Assembly (NCBI RefSeq): GCF_012911925.1
Contig: NZ_JAAXKY010000001.1
Location: forward strand, 62,001 to 126,000
Length of the DNA stretch: 64,000 nucleotides
Direction: 5' to 3'
Source: Pseudonocardia xinjiangensis
GTDB taxonomy: Bacteria; Actinomycetota; Actinomycetes; Mycobacteriales; Pseudonocardiaceae
In this document: one piece after another, positions 1 to 9,012 of the stretch
How the letters are laid out: every line of letters begins with the position of its first letter
Position numbering within the stretch: position 1 is the stretch's first letter
The notes under the pieces: model-generated
Seen by the model: only the letters and a program-made list of their open reading frames with translations
Told to the model about the DNA's origin: nothing
Database searches by the model: none
Program-made: the position numbers and the translations under genes

Positions 1-1053
<1,053 letters not shown>

Positions 1054-1057
<4 letters not shown>

Positions 1058-1137
1058 CGGGCTCCCTGGTAGTGCCCGGCGTGCAGCTCCCGGACCACGT
1101 GCTTCTGGATCTTGCCATTGGACGGGGGCGGCGGGGC
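1054..1137 (-). pseudogene. Acyl-CoA synthetase, C-terminal remnant
   Basis: The minus frame ending in TGA at 1054-1056 reads PPPSNGKIQKHVVRELHAG and a short tail. The SNGKIQKHVVRE block is the C-terminal lysine motif (consensus GKIxKxxLRE) of AMP-forming acyl-CoA synthetases, which carries the catalytic lysine for adenylation. Nothing upstream in this frame resembles the rest of the enzyme, and a stop lies about 50 nt further up, so only roughly the last 25 codons survive. The stop overlaps the carboxylase start as ATGA. A deletion boundary near 1135 is inferred. Confidence 0.7.
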
Positions 1138-1291
1138 GTCGACCGTACCGCGCGGTTCCAGGTGCGGCCGGGCGCCACGGGGTCATGAGCGGCACGGGCG
1201 AGTCGAGCAGGCGGACGACCGCTGATCCGCCCCGCACCGCGTGATGCTTCTCCCCCGGGGACTCACATTTTCCGGCGGTAGCCTCGCGAGC

Positions 1292-1798
1292 GTGGCGCGT
1301 CCCTCGACCCGAATGCTCGACACCGTCGGCACCCTCGCCCGGCTGGGCCTGGCTGCCGTGTGGCTCGTGTCGGGCGCGATCAAGCTGGCCGACCCCGGGG
1401 GCACCGTGGCGTCGGTGAAGGCCTACGAGCTGATCCCGGACGGCCTAGTGAGCGTGGTGGCAGGGGTGCTGCCGTTCCTGGAGCTGGCACTCGGCCTGCT
1501 GCTGGTGCTCGGCGTCGGCGTCCGCCTGGTGGCGGTGCTGTCCGGGATCGTGCTGCTCGTCTACATCGCCGGCATCGCGCAGTCGTGGGCCCGCGGCCTG
1601 ACCATCGACTGCGGCTGCTTCGGCGGCGGCGGGCAGGTCGCGGCGGGCCAGACGCACTACCCCGAGGAGATCCTGCGCGACACCGGGTTCCTGCTGCTCG
1701 CCGTGTGGCTCGTCGTCCGACCGAGGACGTTCGCCTCCGTCGACGGCTGGCTCATCCGCTCGCAACCGGAACCCGTGACACTGGAGAACGCATCGTGA
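1292..1798 (+). CDS. MauE/DoxX-like integral membrane protein
   Basis: About 168 residues with four hydrophobic spans: LARLGLAAVWLVSGAIKLA, LVSVVAGVLPFLELALGLL, VRLVAVLSGIVLLVYIAGIA and a final span before RPRTF. The motif TIDCGCFGGGG lies between spans three and four; a CxC pair at this place is typical of MauE-type proteins, thought to pass redox equivalents across the membrane for disulfide formation in exported proteins. The GTG at 1292 or the ATG at 1313 could start it; the longer frame from 1241 adds residues with no family likeness. Its stop overlaps the next gene's GTG, so it is probably the electron-transfer partner of that thioredoxin-fold protein (inference from context). Confidence 0.78.
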   Translation: MARPSTRMLDTVGTLARLGLAAVWLVSGAIKLADPGGTVASVKAYELIPDGLVSVVAGVLPFLELALGLLLVLGVGVRLVAVLSGIVLLVYIAGIAQSWARGLTIDCGCFGGGGQVAAGQTHYPEEILRDTGFLLLAVWLVVRPRTFASVDGWLIRSQPEPVTLENAS

Positions 1799-2598
1799 GC
1801 AACACCCAGCAGAGCAAGGGCACAAAGCGGAAGTCGGCCTCGTCGGGCCGGGCGGTCGCCGCCGCCCGGGCCGACCGCGACAACAAGCGCAAGAACATCG
1901 TCGCCGCCATCGTGATCGTGGTGATCGCGGCGGCGGTCTTCGGCGGGGTCTTCCTCCAGAAGCAGAAGGCCACGACCGCGGCACAGTCGGTCATCCCGAC
2001 CGTGACGGTGGCCGGTGCCGCCCAGTACCCGGTGGTGCTCGACCCGGCGACGGCCACCGTGCTGGCCGGAAAGCCGACCGCACCCACCACGATCGACGCG
2101 TACGAGGACTTCCTCTGCCCGATCTGCGGGGAGTTCGAGTCGGCCAACTTCCCCGCCATGGAGAAGCAGCTCGAGGCGGGCACCATCAAGGTCCGCTACC
2201 ACATGCTCAACCTGCTCGATGACCGCTCGACCCCGTCGGGCTACTCGACGATGGCCGCGAACACCGCGCTCGCGGTCGCTGCGGCGGCACCGGACAAGTT
2301 CATCGACTTCCACGACAGCCTGTTCAGCAAGCAGCCCGAGGAGAACGGACCCGGCTGGACACAGGCCCAGCTGTCCAACCTGGCCGGGCGGCTGGGCGTC
2401 AGCGGCCCCGCCTTCGACTCCGTGGTCAACGGCAACACCTACGGCGCCAAGATCCAGTCGAACCTGACCGCCGCGGAGGCCGACCCCGCCCTCCAGCAGC
2501 AGGGCGCCTTCGGCACGCCGACCGTGGTGGCGAACGGCAAGGTCGTCAACTGGCAGCAGGACCCCAACTGGCTCAGCTCGGTGGTCCCGACCCACTGA
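1795..2598 (+). CDS. Membrane-anchored DsbA-like thiol:disulfide oxidoreductase
   Basis: 267 residues starting at GTG 1795, which overlaps the upstream TGA (GTGA). It has a basic cytoplasmic N-terminus, one signal-anchor helix around residues 35-57 (IVAAIVIVVIAAAVFGGVF) and an extracytoplasmic thioredoxin fold. The segment YEDFLCPICGEFE holds the active-site CPIC, and GAFGTPTVV holds the cis-proline (TP). Actinobacterial relatives oxidise or isomerise thiols of exported proteins. Coupling to the MauE-like protein suggests that protein re-oxidises or reduces it. The substrate proteins are unknown. Confidence 0.88.
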   Translation: MSNTQQSKGTKRKSASSGRAVAAARADRDNKRKNIVAAIVIVVIAAAVFGGVFLQKQKATTAAQSVIPTVTVAGAAQYPVVLDPATATVLAGKPTAPTTIDAYEDFLCPICGEFESANFPAMEKQLEAGTIKVRYHMLNLLDDRSTPSGYSTMAANTALAVAAAAPDKFIDFHDSLFSKQPEENGPGWTQAQLSNLAGRLGVSGPAFDSVVNGNTYGAKIQSNLTAAEADPALQQQGAFGTPTVVANGKVVNWQQDPNWLSSVVPTH

Positions 2599-2722
2599 CC
2601 GGCGCGGTCGTACACATCGCTCGGACGCGTGATGCCATGCTGTATCGCGGCTCTTAACGTGGGGCTCGGCGCCCGGACCTCCGGGACCGTCGCCGTTTCC
2701 TACGAATGATCGAGGAGCTGGC

Positions 2723-3190
2723 ATGGCCGACCGCTACCCGATTCCCCCCTACACGCTGGAGACGGCGCGGGAGAAAGCGCGCCTCGCCGAGGACTCCTGG
2801 AACAGCCGCGACCCGGAGAAGGTGGCGCAGGGGTACACGATCGACTCCCGGTGGCGCAATCGTCACGAGTTCCTGCACGGGCGCGACGAGATCATCGCCT
2901 TCCTGACGCGGAAGTGGGAGCGAGAGCTGGAGTACCGGCTGATCAAGGAGCTCTGGGCCTTCGAGGGCAATCGGATTGCCGTTCGCTTCGCCTACGAGTG
3001 CCACGACCTGGACGGGAACTGGTTCCGCTCCTACGGCAACGAGAACTGGGAGTACGACGAGCACGGCGTCATGGCTGTCCGGCACGCCTCCATCAACGAC
3101 CTGCCGATCACCGAGTCGGAGCGCGCCTACCACTGGCCGCTCGGTCGCCGTCCGGACGATCACCCGAGCCTGAGCGACCTGGGCTTCTGA
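2723..3190 (+). CDS. DUF1348 family (NTF2-like fold) protein
   Basis: 155 residues from ATG 2723, preceded by a GAGGAGCTG ribosome-binding region. The sequence fits the DUF1348 branch of the NTF2/SnoaL-like superfamily: [34 protein letters not shown], then [20 protein letters not shown] and ASINDLPI. These are small cytosolic cone-shaped proteins of unknown activity, about 150 residues long, so the gene looks complete. It stands alone; downstream lies a decayed ABC ATPase on the other strand. No function can be assigned from context. Confidence 0.85.
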   Translation: MADRYPIPPYTLETAREKARLAEDSWNSRDPEKVAQGYTIDSRWRNRHEFLHGRDEIIAFLTRKWERELEYRLIKELWAFEGNRIAVRFAYECHDLDGNWFRSYGNENWEYDEHGVMAVRHASINDLPITESERAYHWPLGRRPDDHPSLSDLGF

Positions 3191-3198
3191 CCCCGTCA

Positions 3199-3350
3199 CC
3201 GGCCGGGGACGCTCCGTCGAGGCGGATGATGTCGTCCCAGTGGAGGGTGCGGTCGGCGACGGCATCCAGCAGCGGCTGGTCGTGGGAGATCGCGAGCACC
3301 CCGATCCCCGCTGTCCGGGCCCTGGTCAGCAGCAGTTCGGCGAAGACCAC
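3199..3350 (-). pseudogene. ABC transporter ATPase, C-terminal remnant
   Basis: The minus frame reads FAELLLTRARTAGIGVLAIS followed by HDQPLLDAVADRTLHWDD. This is the end of an ABC ATPase: the helix after the D-loop, then the H-loop histidine (ISHD) and the usual tail. Walker A, the signature motif and Walker B are missing, because upstream sequence (3350-3600) is repeat-rich and unrelated. The 3' end runs into the DUF1348 gene, so the native terminus is also lost. It cannot encode a working protein. Confidence 0.65.
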
Positions 3351-3374
3351 AGACCCGCGAGTCGCCCCGACCGA

Positions 3375-3446
3375 GTCCTCGCAGAGCGGGCGTGCTCCTC
3401 GCAGACCCCACAGCCCCTGCGACGAAACCACCCAGGCTGCGAAGAC
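3375..3446. repeat. 72-bp structured repeat, copy A
   Basis: A 72-nt unit running from GTCCTCGCAGAG to CTGCGAAGAC. A second unit of exactly the same length lies at 3518-3589, and the two agree at about 62 of 72 positions by my count. Each unit holds TCGCAGA twice in its left half and a near-complement (TGCGA) twice in its right half, so it can fold as nested stems around a CCCCACAGCC-like loop. Non-coding in all frames; it looks like a BIME/REP-type intergenic element. Confidence 0.7.
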
Positions 3447-3459
3447 GCCCCACCACCCC

Positions 3460-3492
3460 GCGAGTCGCCCGGTTCAGGCGCGCGAGTCGCCC
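3460..3492. repeat. GCGAGTCGCCC motif, 22-bp spaced pair
   Basis: GCGAGTCGCCC occurs at 3460-3470 and 3482-3492, start-to-start distance 22 bp, between the two 72-bp units; a further copy lies at 3357-3367. The same 11-mer with the same 22-bp spacing recurs at 27146-27200. No ORF uses it. It appears to be a dispersed intergenic repeat family of unknown role. Confidence 0.65.
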
Positions 3493-3517
3493 AGTTCGCG
3501 CGCCCACCCCCCACCAC

Positions 3518-3589
3518 GTCCTCGCAGAGCCGCTGCACTCCTCGCAGACCCCACAGCCTCTGCGACGAGCCCACCCGGTCTGCGAAGAC
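3518..3589. repeat. 72-bp structured repeat, copy B
   Basis: Second copy of the 72-nt unit at 3375-3446. Here the inner stem is best preserved: TCGCAGA (in CTCCTCGCAGACC) pairs with TCTGCGA across a loop of about ten bases, and the outer arms GTCCTCGCAGA and TCTGCGAAGAC can pair around it with one mismatch. Most differences from copy A lie in the spacers, as expected if the structure is under selection. Confidence 0.7.
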
Positions 3590-3629
3590 CTCGACCACCG
3601 CGCCCGCCGGGTCGGGTCAACGGGTCGGG

Positions 3630-3965
3630 TCAGCGCGTTTCCCGCGGGGCGGCGCCGGATGCGGACACCGAGGGCGCGCGGTTGACCAGTTGCCGCAGGG
3701 CCTCGACGTGGCCGTCGAAGGCCTTGCGGCCTTGCGGGGTCAGGGTGACCAGGGTGTGCCGTCGGCGGCCGGCGCCTTCCTTGCGGATCTCGGCGTACCC
3801 GGCGTCGCTGAGGGTGGAGACCTGTTTGGAGAGTGCGGAGTCGGTGAGCTCCAGGCTCTCCTTGAGGAAGCTGAACTCCGCCCACTCGGTGGCCGCGAGG
3901 AGTGCCATCAGGCCCAGCCGGGTCGGCGGATGGATCAGCTCGTCGAAGCCGGCTGGGGTGGTCAT
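3630..3965 (-). CDS. Winged-helix transcriptional regulator (HTH_34 / MarR-like)
   Basis: 111 residues from ATG 3965, which overlaps the upstream stop as ATGA. A single winged-helix domain fills residues 5-95: PPTRLGLMALLAATEWAEFS, the recognition helix region LTDSALSKQVSTLSDAGYA, and the wing KEGAGRRRHTLVTLTPQG. Proteins of this size (PF13601 type) usually repress their own operon together with a membrane protein. Here the partner is the four-span protein just upstream, and the nested inverted repeat at 4432-4486 ahead of the pair is the likely operator. The signal is unknown. Confidence 0.88.
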   Translation of the reverse strand: MTTPAGFDELIHPPTRLGLMALLAATEWAEFSFLKESLELTDSALSKQVSTLSDAGYAEIRKEGAGRRRHTLVTLTPQGRKAFDGHVEALRQLVNRAPSVSASGAAPRETR

Positions 3966-4414
3966 ACCGTCGTCCGGCGCAGCAGCACCCGGTAGAGCGG
4001 ATCGCCTGCCGCGACGAGGACGACGAACAGCACGCCGACGAGGGTGCTGCGCAACGGGATGTCGGTCTGGTCGACGAGCCACATCAGACCGAAGAGGAGG
4101 GCGCCTGCGGCGAGCGCCATGCCACCGAGGACGGCCCAGAACCGGCCCGTCATCTGGGACTTGTGCATGACGACCGTGCTGCGCCGCCCGGCGCGGGTGA
4201 AGCAGATCAGGGCGGCGACCATGCCGATGAAGAAGAGGGCCAGCCCCAGGGCCTCGGACACCGGAAGGTCCATTGCTGCGAAGCCGGCGAGCATCGCGAG
4301 CATGCCGGTGGCGTCCCAGCCGCGGTGCCGGCCGCGGGACGCGCCGTCGATGGCCTGGTTGCGGCGCTTGGCGACCTCCGCGAGGCCGGCGTGGGCGTCC
4401 TCGATGTGGTTCAT
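3962..4414 (-). CDS. Four-span membrane protein of unknown function
   Basis: 150 residues from ATG 4414. A charged N-terminus (about 32 residues, including RNQAIDGASRGRHRGWDATG) is followed by four predicted transmembrane segments: MLAMLAGFAAMDL, ALGLALFFIGMVAALICF, FWAVLGGMALAAGALLFGLM and LVGVLFVVLVAAGDPLY. I recognise no enzyme motif. It is first in a two-gene operon with the winged-helix regulator (ATGA overlap), an arrangement common for small membrane protein/regulator pairs in actinobacteria. A sensing or stress role is only inference. Confidence 0.8.
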   Translation of the reverse strand: MNHIEDAHAGLAEVAKRRNQAIDGASRGRHRGWDATGMLAMLAGFAAMDLPVSEALGLALFFIGMVAALICFTRAGRRSTVVMHKSQMTGRFWAVLGGMALAAGALLFGLMWLVDQTDIPLRSTLVGVLFVVLVAAGDPLYRVLLRRTTV

Positions 4415-4431
4415 TCCGATCCCCTCCGACT

Positions 4432-4486
4432 TTTGACTTGCCTGGTAGGAAAGTTACCACTCGACTTTCCTCCCGGGCAAGTCAAA
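4432..4486. promoter_or_regulatory. Nested inverted repeat, probable operator of the 4414-3630 operon
   Basis: Outer arms TTTGACTTGCC (4432-4442) and GGCAAGTCAAA (4476-4486) are perfect 11-bp complements. Inside them AGGAAAGT (4447-4454) and ACTTTCCT (4464-4471) form a second perfect 8-bp pair, and TGGTA/TACCA a third, shorter pair. The element lies 18 bp upstream of the membrane-protein start, and on the minus strand it carries TTGACT, a possible -35. A dimeric winged-helix repressor site is the simplest reading. Confidence 0.6.
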
Positions 4487-4511
4487 CTCCGAACACCGGC
4501 CAGGTGAAGTA

Positions 4512-4732
4512 GCGGAGATCGACGAGGTGTTCCAGGCCGTGCACCGCATCAACCCCGACCCGAACCTGCTCGCCTACCAGTACCCGCAGGTGCTGCCCAG
4601 CTCGCCCAAAGCGCGGGCTCGACGTTCTGGATGGTCCCCACCGAGGTCACCGCCGCCATGAGAGCCGTCTCGCGGGCGTTCACCGACCCTGCGACCGTGA
4701 CGGACGACCGGCCGGGGCAGGAGGCCCAGTAG
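4512..4732 (+). pseudogene. SPFH/band-7 family protein, frameshifted C-terminal remnant
   Basis: One frame reads EIDEVFQAVHRINPDPNLLA then YQYPQVLP; about 25 codons later the match continues in another frame as GSTFWMVPTEVTAAMRAVSR followed by AFTDPAT, ending in TAG at 4730-4732. Together they match the C-terminal end of actinobacterial SPFH (flotillin/stomatin-like) proteins, where xVFQAxHxxxPDPxLLAYQY leads to TFWxxPSExTxA. The N-terminal three quarters are missing and a frameshift lies near 4610, so it is a relic. Confidence 0.6.
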
Positions 4733-4774
4733 GATTTGCCCGATTCGGGGGCGGCGACATCGGGAGGCGAGGAC

Positions 4775-5149
4775 GTGCAGCAGTCGAGCGCGCTCGTCCG
4801 GCGCCTGCTGGGTTCGGTGCTCGTGCTGCTCGCCACGCTCGCACTCACGGCCGCGGCTCTGCCCACCGCCCCATCGGAAACGTCCGCCCCGGCGCCGGCC
4901 GGCCCCGCCGCGTTCGGCTGGGGTGTCGACCAGTCGCCTGCAGGCGACGCCACGGTGCGCACCGACCGCCCCCTGGTGATCTGCGCGGGGATCGGCAGCC
5001 ACCCCGCGATCGTCCCCGCACCACCCGCTCCCGTCGCTCCTGCGGTGTGCTCACACGCGCCCGTCCGCGGCACGATCGGGCAGCGGACGGGCGAGTCCAC
5101 CGCGGTACCAGGGCGGGCGCCGCCCGCCGGGGATCAGCCGACCATCTGA
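4775..5149 (+). CDS. Small exported protein of unknown function
   Basis: 124 residues from GTG 4775, chosen because GGAGG sits at 4763-4767. A signal peptide or anchor is clear: VRRLLGSVLVLLATLALTAA at about residues 7-26. The rest is low-complexity, rich in Ala and Pro, with two cysteines (LVICAG, AVCSH) and no known domain. It ends 47 nt before the SecDF start on the same strand, so co-transcription is possible. Codon pattern is normal for the window; function unknown. Confidence 0.55.
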   Translation: MQQSSALVRRLLGSVLVLLATLALTAAALPTAPSETSAPAPAGPAAFGWGVDQSPAGDATVRTDRPLVICAGIGSHPAIVPAPPAPVAPAVCSHAPVRGTIGQRTGESTAVPGRAPPAGDQPTI

Positions 5150-5196
5150 TCCCCCGGCCCCGCGCATGCGCGGCGGCCCTGTTCGCAAGGACCCCT

Positions 5197-7446
5197 GTGC
5201 ACCGATCCGTGCTGGTGCGCGCCCTGTTGGCGCTCGCCGTGCTCGTCCCGTCCATCTGGTCAGCCCTGACCCTGACCCCCACCCTCGGCCTCGACCTGCG
5301 TGGCGGCACGCAGATCGCGCTGGAGACCCGCGACGCCCCCGGCATCGTGGCCGACGCCGCATCCACCAATCGGGTGCTGGGCGTCCTCCGCGACCGCGTC
5401 GACGGCCTGGGCGTCGCCGAGCCCTCGCTGTCCCGCTCGGGCGAGCGGCGCATCGTCGTCGAGCTACCCGGCCTGGAGGACCCGGCGGAGGCGGCCGACG
5501 TTCTCGGCCGGACCGCCCAGCTCACGATCCACCCAGTGCTCGGCCCGGCAACCGGCGTCGACGCGGCCCGCGTCCTGCCGGACGAGGACGGAACGCCGCT
5601 GGCGCTCGGCCCACCCGCCCTGGCCGGCGAGGACGTCTCCGGGGCCCGCGCCTCCAGCGCGACGCCCGGCGTCATCGGATCGGTCGTGGACGTCACGTTC
5701 GCCGGGGACGGGCGGGAGCGCTGGCGGGCGCTCACCGCGCAGGCGGCGTGCGCGGCGCCCGGCGATCCGGCCCGGCGCATCGCGATCGTGCTCGACGACA
5801 GCGTGATCTCCTCCCCGCAGGTCGATCCGTCGATCGCCTGCGGGGCAGGCATGCCCGGCGGCTCGACGCAGATCACCGGGTCATTCGGCCGGGAGCAGGC
5901 AGGCGACCTCGCCGTGCTCATCTCCGGAGGCGCGCTGCCGGTCCCGGTCGAGATCATCGAGCAGCGGACGGTCGGCCCCACGCTCGGCGCGGCCGCGATC
6001 GAGGCCAGTGCGGTGGCCGCGGCGATCGGGGTGGCGCTCACCGGGGTGTTCCTGCTGACGGCCTACCGGCTCGTCGGGCTGGCCGCCGTGGCCGCGCTCG
6101 TCGGGTACGTGGTGATCAGCTACGCGGGCCTGACCGCGCTGGGGGCGACGCTCACCCTGCCCGGGCTGGCCGGCTTCGTGCTCGCGATCGGGATGGCGGT
6201 CGACGCCAACGTGCTGGTGGCTGAGCGGGCGAGGGAGGAGTACCAGCGCGTACGGCGGCTGGACCGGGCCGCCGAGATCGGCTACCGCAGCGCACTGCCC
6301 GCCGTGGCCGACTCGGCCGTGACGACGCTGCTCGCCGCCGGCCTGCTCTTCGGCCTCGCGTCCGGACCGGTGCGCGGGTTCGGGGTGACCCTGACTCTCG
6401 GCGTGCTCGTCTCGCTGTACTCCGCGCTCGTGCTGTCGCGGATGCTGACGATCTGGCTCGTGCGCCGCCCGTCGATCCGGCGGCGGCCGGCGTGGTCGGG
6501 ACTGGCCTCGCCAGGGCCGGTGCGTACCTGGCTCGGGCGCTGCGACCCCGACCTGCTGCGCAGGCACCGGCGGTGGCTGGCGTGCTCGGCCGTCGTCGTC
6601 CTGCTCGCGCTGGCCGGGGTCGCTGTCCGCGGGCTGAACTTCGGTGTCGAGTTCACCGGGGGCCGCGCCGTCGAGTTCTCGACCGCCCAGCTGCTCGACC
6701 CCGAGGTCGCGCGCGAGGCCGTCGCCGACGCCGGGTTCCCCGGAGTCGCCGTGCAGAGCACCGGCACGGGCGGGCTGTCCGTCCGTAGCGGCAACCTCAC
6801 GGACGAGGACGTCACGGCCCTGCGCGACGTACTGGCCGACGCCGCGGGCGGTGCGGACCTGCTGCGCGATGAGCGGATCGGCCCGAGCCTCGGCGAGGAA
6901 CTGCGCCGCGGCGCACTGGTCGCGCTCGGTGTAGCGCTCGCCGCGCAGCTGATCTACCTGGCCGTCCGCTTCCGCTGGGTCTTCAGCGCGGGCGCAGTCG
7001 TCGCCCTGATCGCCAACGTGAGCGTGGTCGTCGGGGTGTTCGCCTGGTGGGGCCGGCCTGTGGACGGGGTGTTCCTCGCGGCGCTGCTCACGGTGATCGG
7101 CTACACCGTGAACGACTCGGTGGTCGTGTTCGACCGGGTCCGCGAGGGCTGGACGACCCAGCACGGGCCTGCCCTGCGCAGGCTCGTCGGGTCGGCGGTG
7201 CTGGCGACGCTTCCCCGCACCGTCAACACCGGTGTGTCCACCCTGGTCATCCTCGTGGCGCTGCTCCTGCTGGGCGGCGACACGCTCGTCGACTTCGCGC
7301 TCGCCCTGCTCGTGGGCATCGTCGTCGGAACGGCCTCGACGATCAGCGTGGCGGCTCCGCTCGCGATCGAGCTGCAGGGCAGGCGCCGGCCGCCGGCACC
7401 GCGGCGCGCGCCCGCCCGGCGCCGCAGCACCGGAGCGGTGGTGTGA
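5197..7446 (+). CDS. secDF: Fused SecDF protein-export protein
   Basis: 749 residues from GTG 5197; in-frame sequence upstream has no family likeness. The SecD half has an N-terminal membrane span, the D1 motif TPTLGLDLRGGTQIALE, an extracytoplasmic P1 region, then a membrane block with FVLAIGMAVDANVLVAERA. The SecF half starts near residue 455 with GLNFGVEFTGGRAVEFS, followed by SLGEELRRGALVALG and GYTVNDSVVVFDRVREG. SecDF uses the proton gradient to pull secreted proteins through SecYEG. Most actinobacteria keep secD and secF as separate genes beside yajC; this copy is fused and lacks yajC, so it is likely a second, accessory SecDF. Its stop overlaps the next start (GTGA). Confidence 0.93.
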   Translation: MHRSVLVRALLALAVLVPSIWSALTLTPTLGLDLRGGTQIALETRDAPGIVADAASTNRVLGVLRDRVDGLGVAEPSLSRSGERRIVVELPGLEDPAEAADVLGRTAQLTIHPVLGPATGVDAARVLPDEDGTPLALGPPALAGEDVSGARASSATPGVIGSVVDVTFAGDGRERWRALTAQAACAAPGDPARRIAIVLDDSVISSPQVDPSIACGAGMPGGSTQITGSFGREQAGDLAVLISGGALPVPVEIIEQRTVGPTLGAAAIEASAVAAAIGVALTGVFLLTAYRLVGLAAVAALVGYVVISYAGLTALGATLTLPGLAGFVLAIGMAVDANVLVAERAREEYQRVRRLDRAAEIGYRSALPAVADSAVTTLLAAGLLFGLASGPVRGFGVTLTLGVLVSLYSALVLSRMLTIWLVRRPSIRRRPAWSGLASPGPVRTWLGRCDPDLLRRHRRWLACSAVVVLLALAGVAVRGLNFGVEFTGGRAVEFSTAQLLDPEVAREAVADAGFPGVAVQSTGTGGLSVRSGNLTDEDVTALRDVLADAAGGADLLRDERIGPSLGEELRRGALVALGVALAAQLIYLAVRFRWVFSAGAVVALIANVSVVVGVFAWWGRPVDGVFLAALLTVIGYTVNDSVVVFDRVREGWTTQHGPALRRLVGSAVLATLPRTVNTGVSTLVILVALLLLGGDTLVDFALALLVGIVVGTASTISVAAPLAIELQGRRRPPAPRRAPARRRSTGAVV

Positions 7447-8150
7447 CCGTGCCCCAGCCGGCGGCCGGGAGCACGCGCGCACAGCAGGGCTCGGTACGGC
7501 GCCCCGAGCTGCAGGGACTGCGCGCGCTGGCGATCATCCTCGTCGTGGTCTACCACGTGTGGATCGACCGCGTGCCCGGCGGCGTCGACGTGTTCTTCCT
7601 GCTCACCGGGTTCCTGCTCACCGGAGGGCTGGTGCGGGCGGCCGAAGCGCGCACTCTCGACGTCCGGCGGCAGTGGAGCCGCACGCTGCGGCGTCTCGAG
7701 CCGGCGGCAGCCGTGGTACGGGACGCCACCCACCCCAGCGCGATGGCCCTCCGGACCGGAGCCGTGGACCCGGCACCCTGCTCCCGCCACCTGTGTCGAT
7801 CTACGACGACTGGGTGCGTATCGAGAACTGGGACTGCACGCCCATGTGCGGGACACGCCCCGGTTCGCCCACTCCGTCCCCGACTGCGTGCAGAGCCGGC
7901 CGGACGACCTCGACTCCTCTGCGGAACCGCGCGCGCCGACGTCTACCCGCGGGCCCCGCCGTGGACACGGCTGCCGGACATCCCGTCCAACCTCACGTTC
8001 CTCGACATCGCCGACACCGTCTGCGACACCGCCCGCTGCCCGGCCGTGATCGGGAACATCGTGGTCTATCTCGACGACAACCACCTGAGCGCCACCTACA
8101 GCACCACGATGGCCGATCTGCTCGCCGAACCCCTCCGCACGACGCAGTAG
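7443..8150 (+). pseudogene. Acyltransferase-3/SGNH fusion protein, internally deleted and frameshifted
   Basis: The frame starts at GTG 7443, overlapping the secDF stop. Residues 1-80 are a normal Acyltransferase_3 N-terminus: RPELQGLRALAIILVVVYHV then GGVDVFFLLTGFLLTGG. After about 7700 the membrane domain is lost. Pieces of the C-terminal SGNH domain follow in different frames: VRDTPRFAHSVPDCVQ at about 7845, then LTFLDIADTVCDTARCPAVI and DNHLSATYSTTMADLL to 8150, the latter holding the DxxH-like DNH. Intact relatives are about 650-700 residues and O-acetylate surface polymers. Most of the ten membrane spans and the catalytic serine block are gone. Confidence 0.75.
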
Positions 8151-8160
8151 CGGCAATCGG

Positions 8161-9012
8161 TCAGAAAAGGCGGGTGAGGGCTGTGTCGAGGTCGGGCAGT
8201 TCAGAGAGATCGAGCAGGAAATGCTCCTCCAGCGCAGTCCGGACCGCAGCGGGTGACTCCAGGTCGCGTCGCTCCGACGGGCCGCCGAGATGATGCACGG
8301 CGAGGCTGGCGCCGCCGGACTTGGTGCCTTTGAGGGTGAAACGGCGATCGGAGTCCGGACGCCCGATCAACAGCCCGTTGACGAACTTGGAATCGGGGTG
8401 GTGCGCGTTGTACCAGCTACTGACCTCGTAGTCCGCGAGATACTGCTCGGCGAGGTCGAACCGGTACAGCGTGCGCCACTGACTTCCCGTCCGGGCCTCC
8501 ATCACGAGGGCTCGCCCGTCCGGCCGGAGACGGAACGGCTCGTGCGGCGTGGCCTGTTCCACGTCGGGTTCGAGCGCCAGCACTCCGGTGAGCGTGAGGA
8601 CACCGAAACCGACGTCGACGATGTGCGGGCCTTCCGGCAGGTCGACCTGCAGCAGCATGTGGCTGCGCGGGGGCATCGGCGCGCCGGCGTCCCGGTTCCA
8701 CAGCACCCGCGCGGCAAGGCCGGTCGTCGTGTAGCCGAGGGCGTCGAGCACCCCACGGAGCAGCATGTTCTGTTCGAAGCAGCCACCGCCACGGGCCCGG
8801 TGGACCAGCTTGGCGGTCAGGGTGGCCGGGTCGAGCCGCACCTCCCGCCCGGTGAACTTGTCGAGGTTCTCGTACGAGATCGACCGCGCGTGCCCGGCGA
8901 CGATCCGCCGCAGGGTCGCGAGACCGGGGGCCGGGGCATCGGTCTCCGCACCGGGCATGCCGATCCGGCGGAAGTAGGCGGCGAGGTCGGAGTCGAGCAC
9001 GGGTGCGTCCAT
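8161..9012 (-). CDS. nat: Arylamine N-acetyltransferase
   Basis: 283 residues from ATG 9012 (MDAPVLDSDLAAYF); a TTG at 9078 would add 22 unrelated residues. The catalytic triad is visible: Cys78 in RARGGGCFEQN, His118 in PPRSHMLL and Asp133 in HIVDVGFG. The enzyme transfers acetyl groups from acetyl-CoA to arylamines and hydrazines in the cytosol, and in actinomycetes relatives act in detoxification or on aromatic or sterol-derived CoA esters. Length is normal for the family (about 275-285). It stands alone; no catabolic partner is nearby. Confidence 0.93.
   Translation of the reverse strand: MDAPVLDSDLAAYFRRIGMPGAETDAPAPGLATLRRIVAGHARSISYENLDKFTGREVRLDPATLTAKLVHRARGGGCFEQNMLLRGVLDALGYTTTGLAARVLWNRDAGAPMPPRSHMLLQVDLPEGPHIVDVGFGVLTLTGVLALEPDVEQATPHEPFRLRPDGRALVMEARTGSQWRTLYRFDLAEQYLADYEVSSWYNAHHPDSKFVNGLLIGRPDSDRRFTLKGTKSGGASLAVHHLGGPSERRDLESPAAVRTALEEHFLLDLSELPDLDTALTRLF

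Noticed and set aside
3340-3600. Possible CRISPR array from repeated GTCCTCGCAGA segments
   Set aside because: Only two units, spacers are not of uniform size, units carry their own stems, and no cas genes exist nearby.
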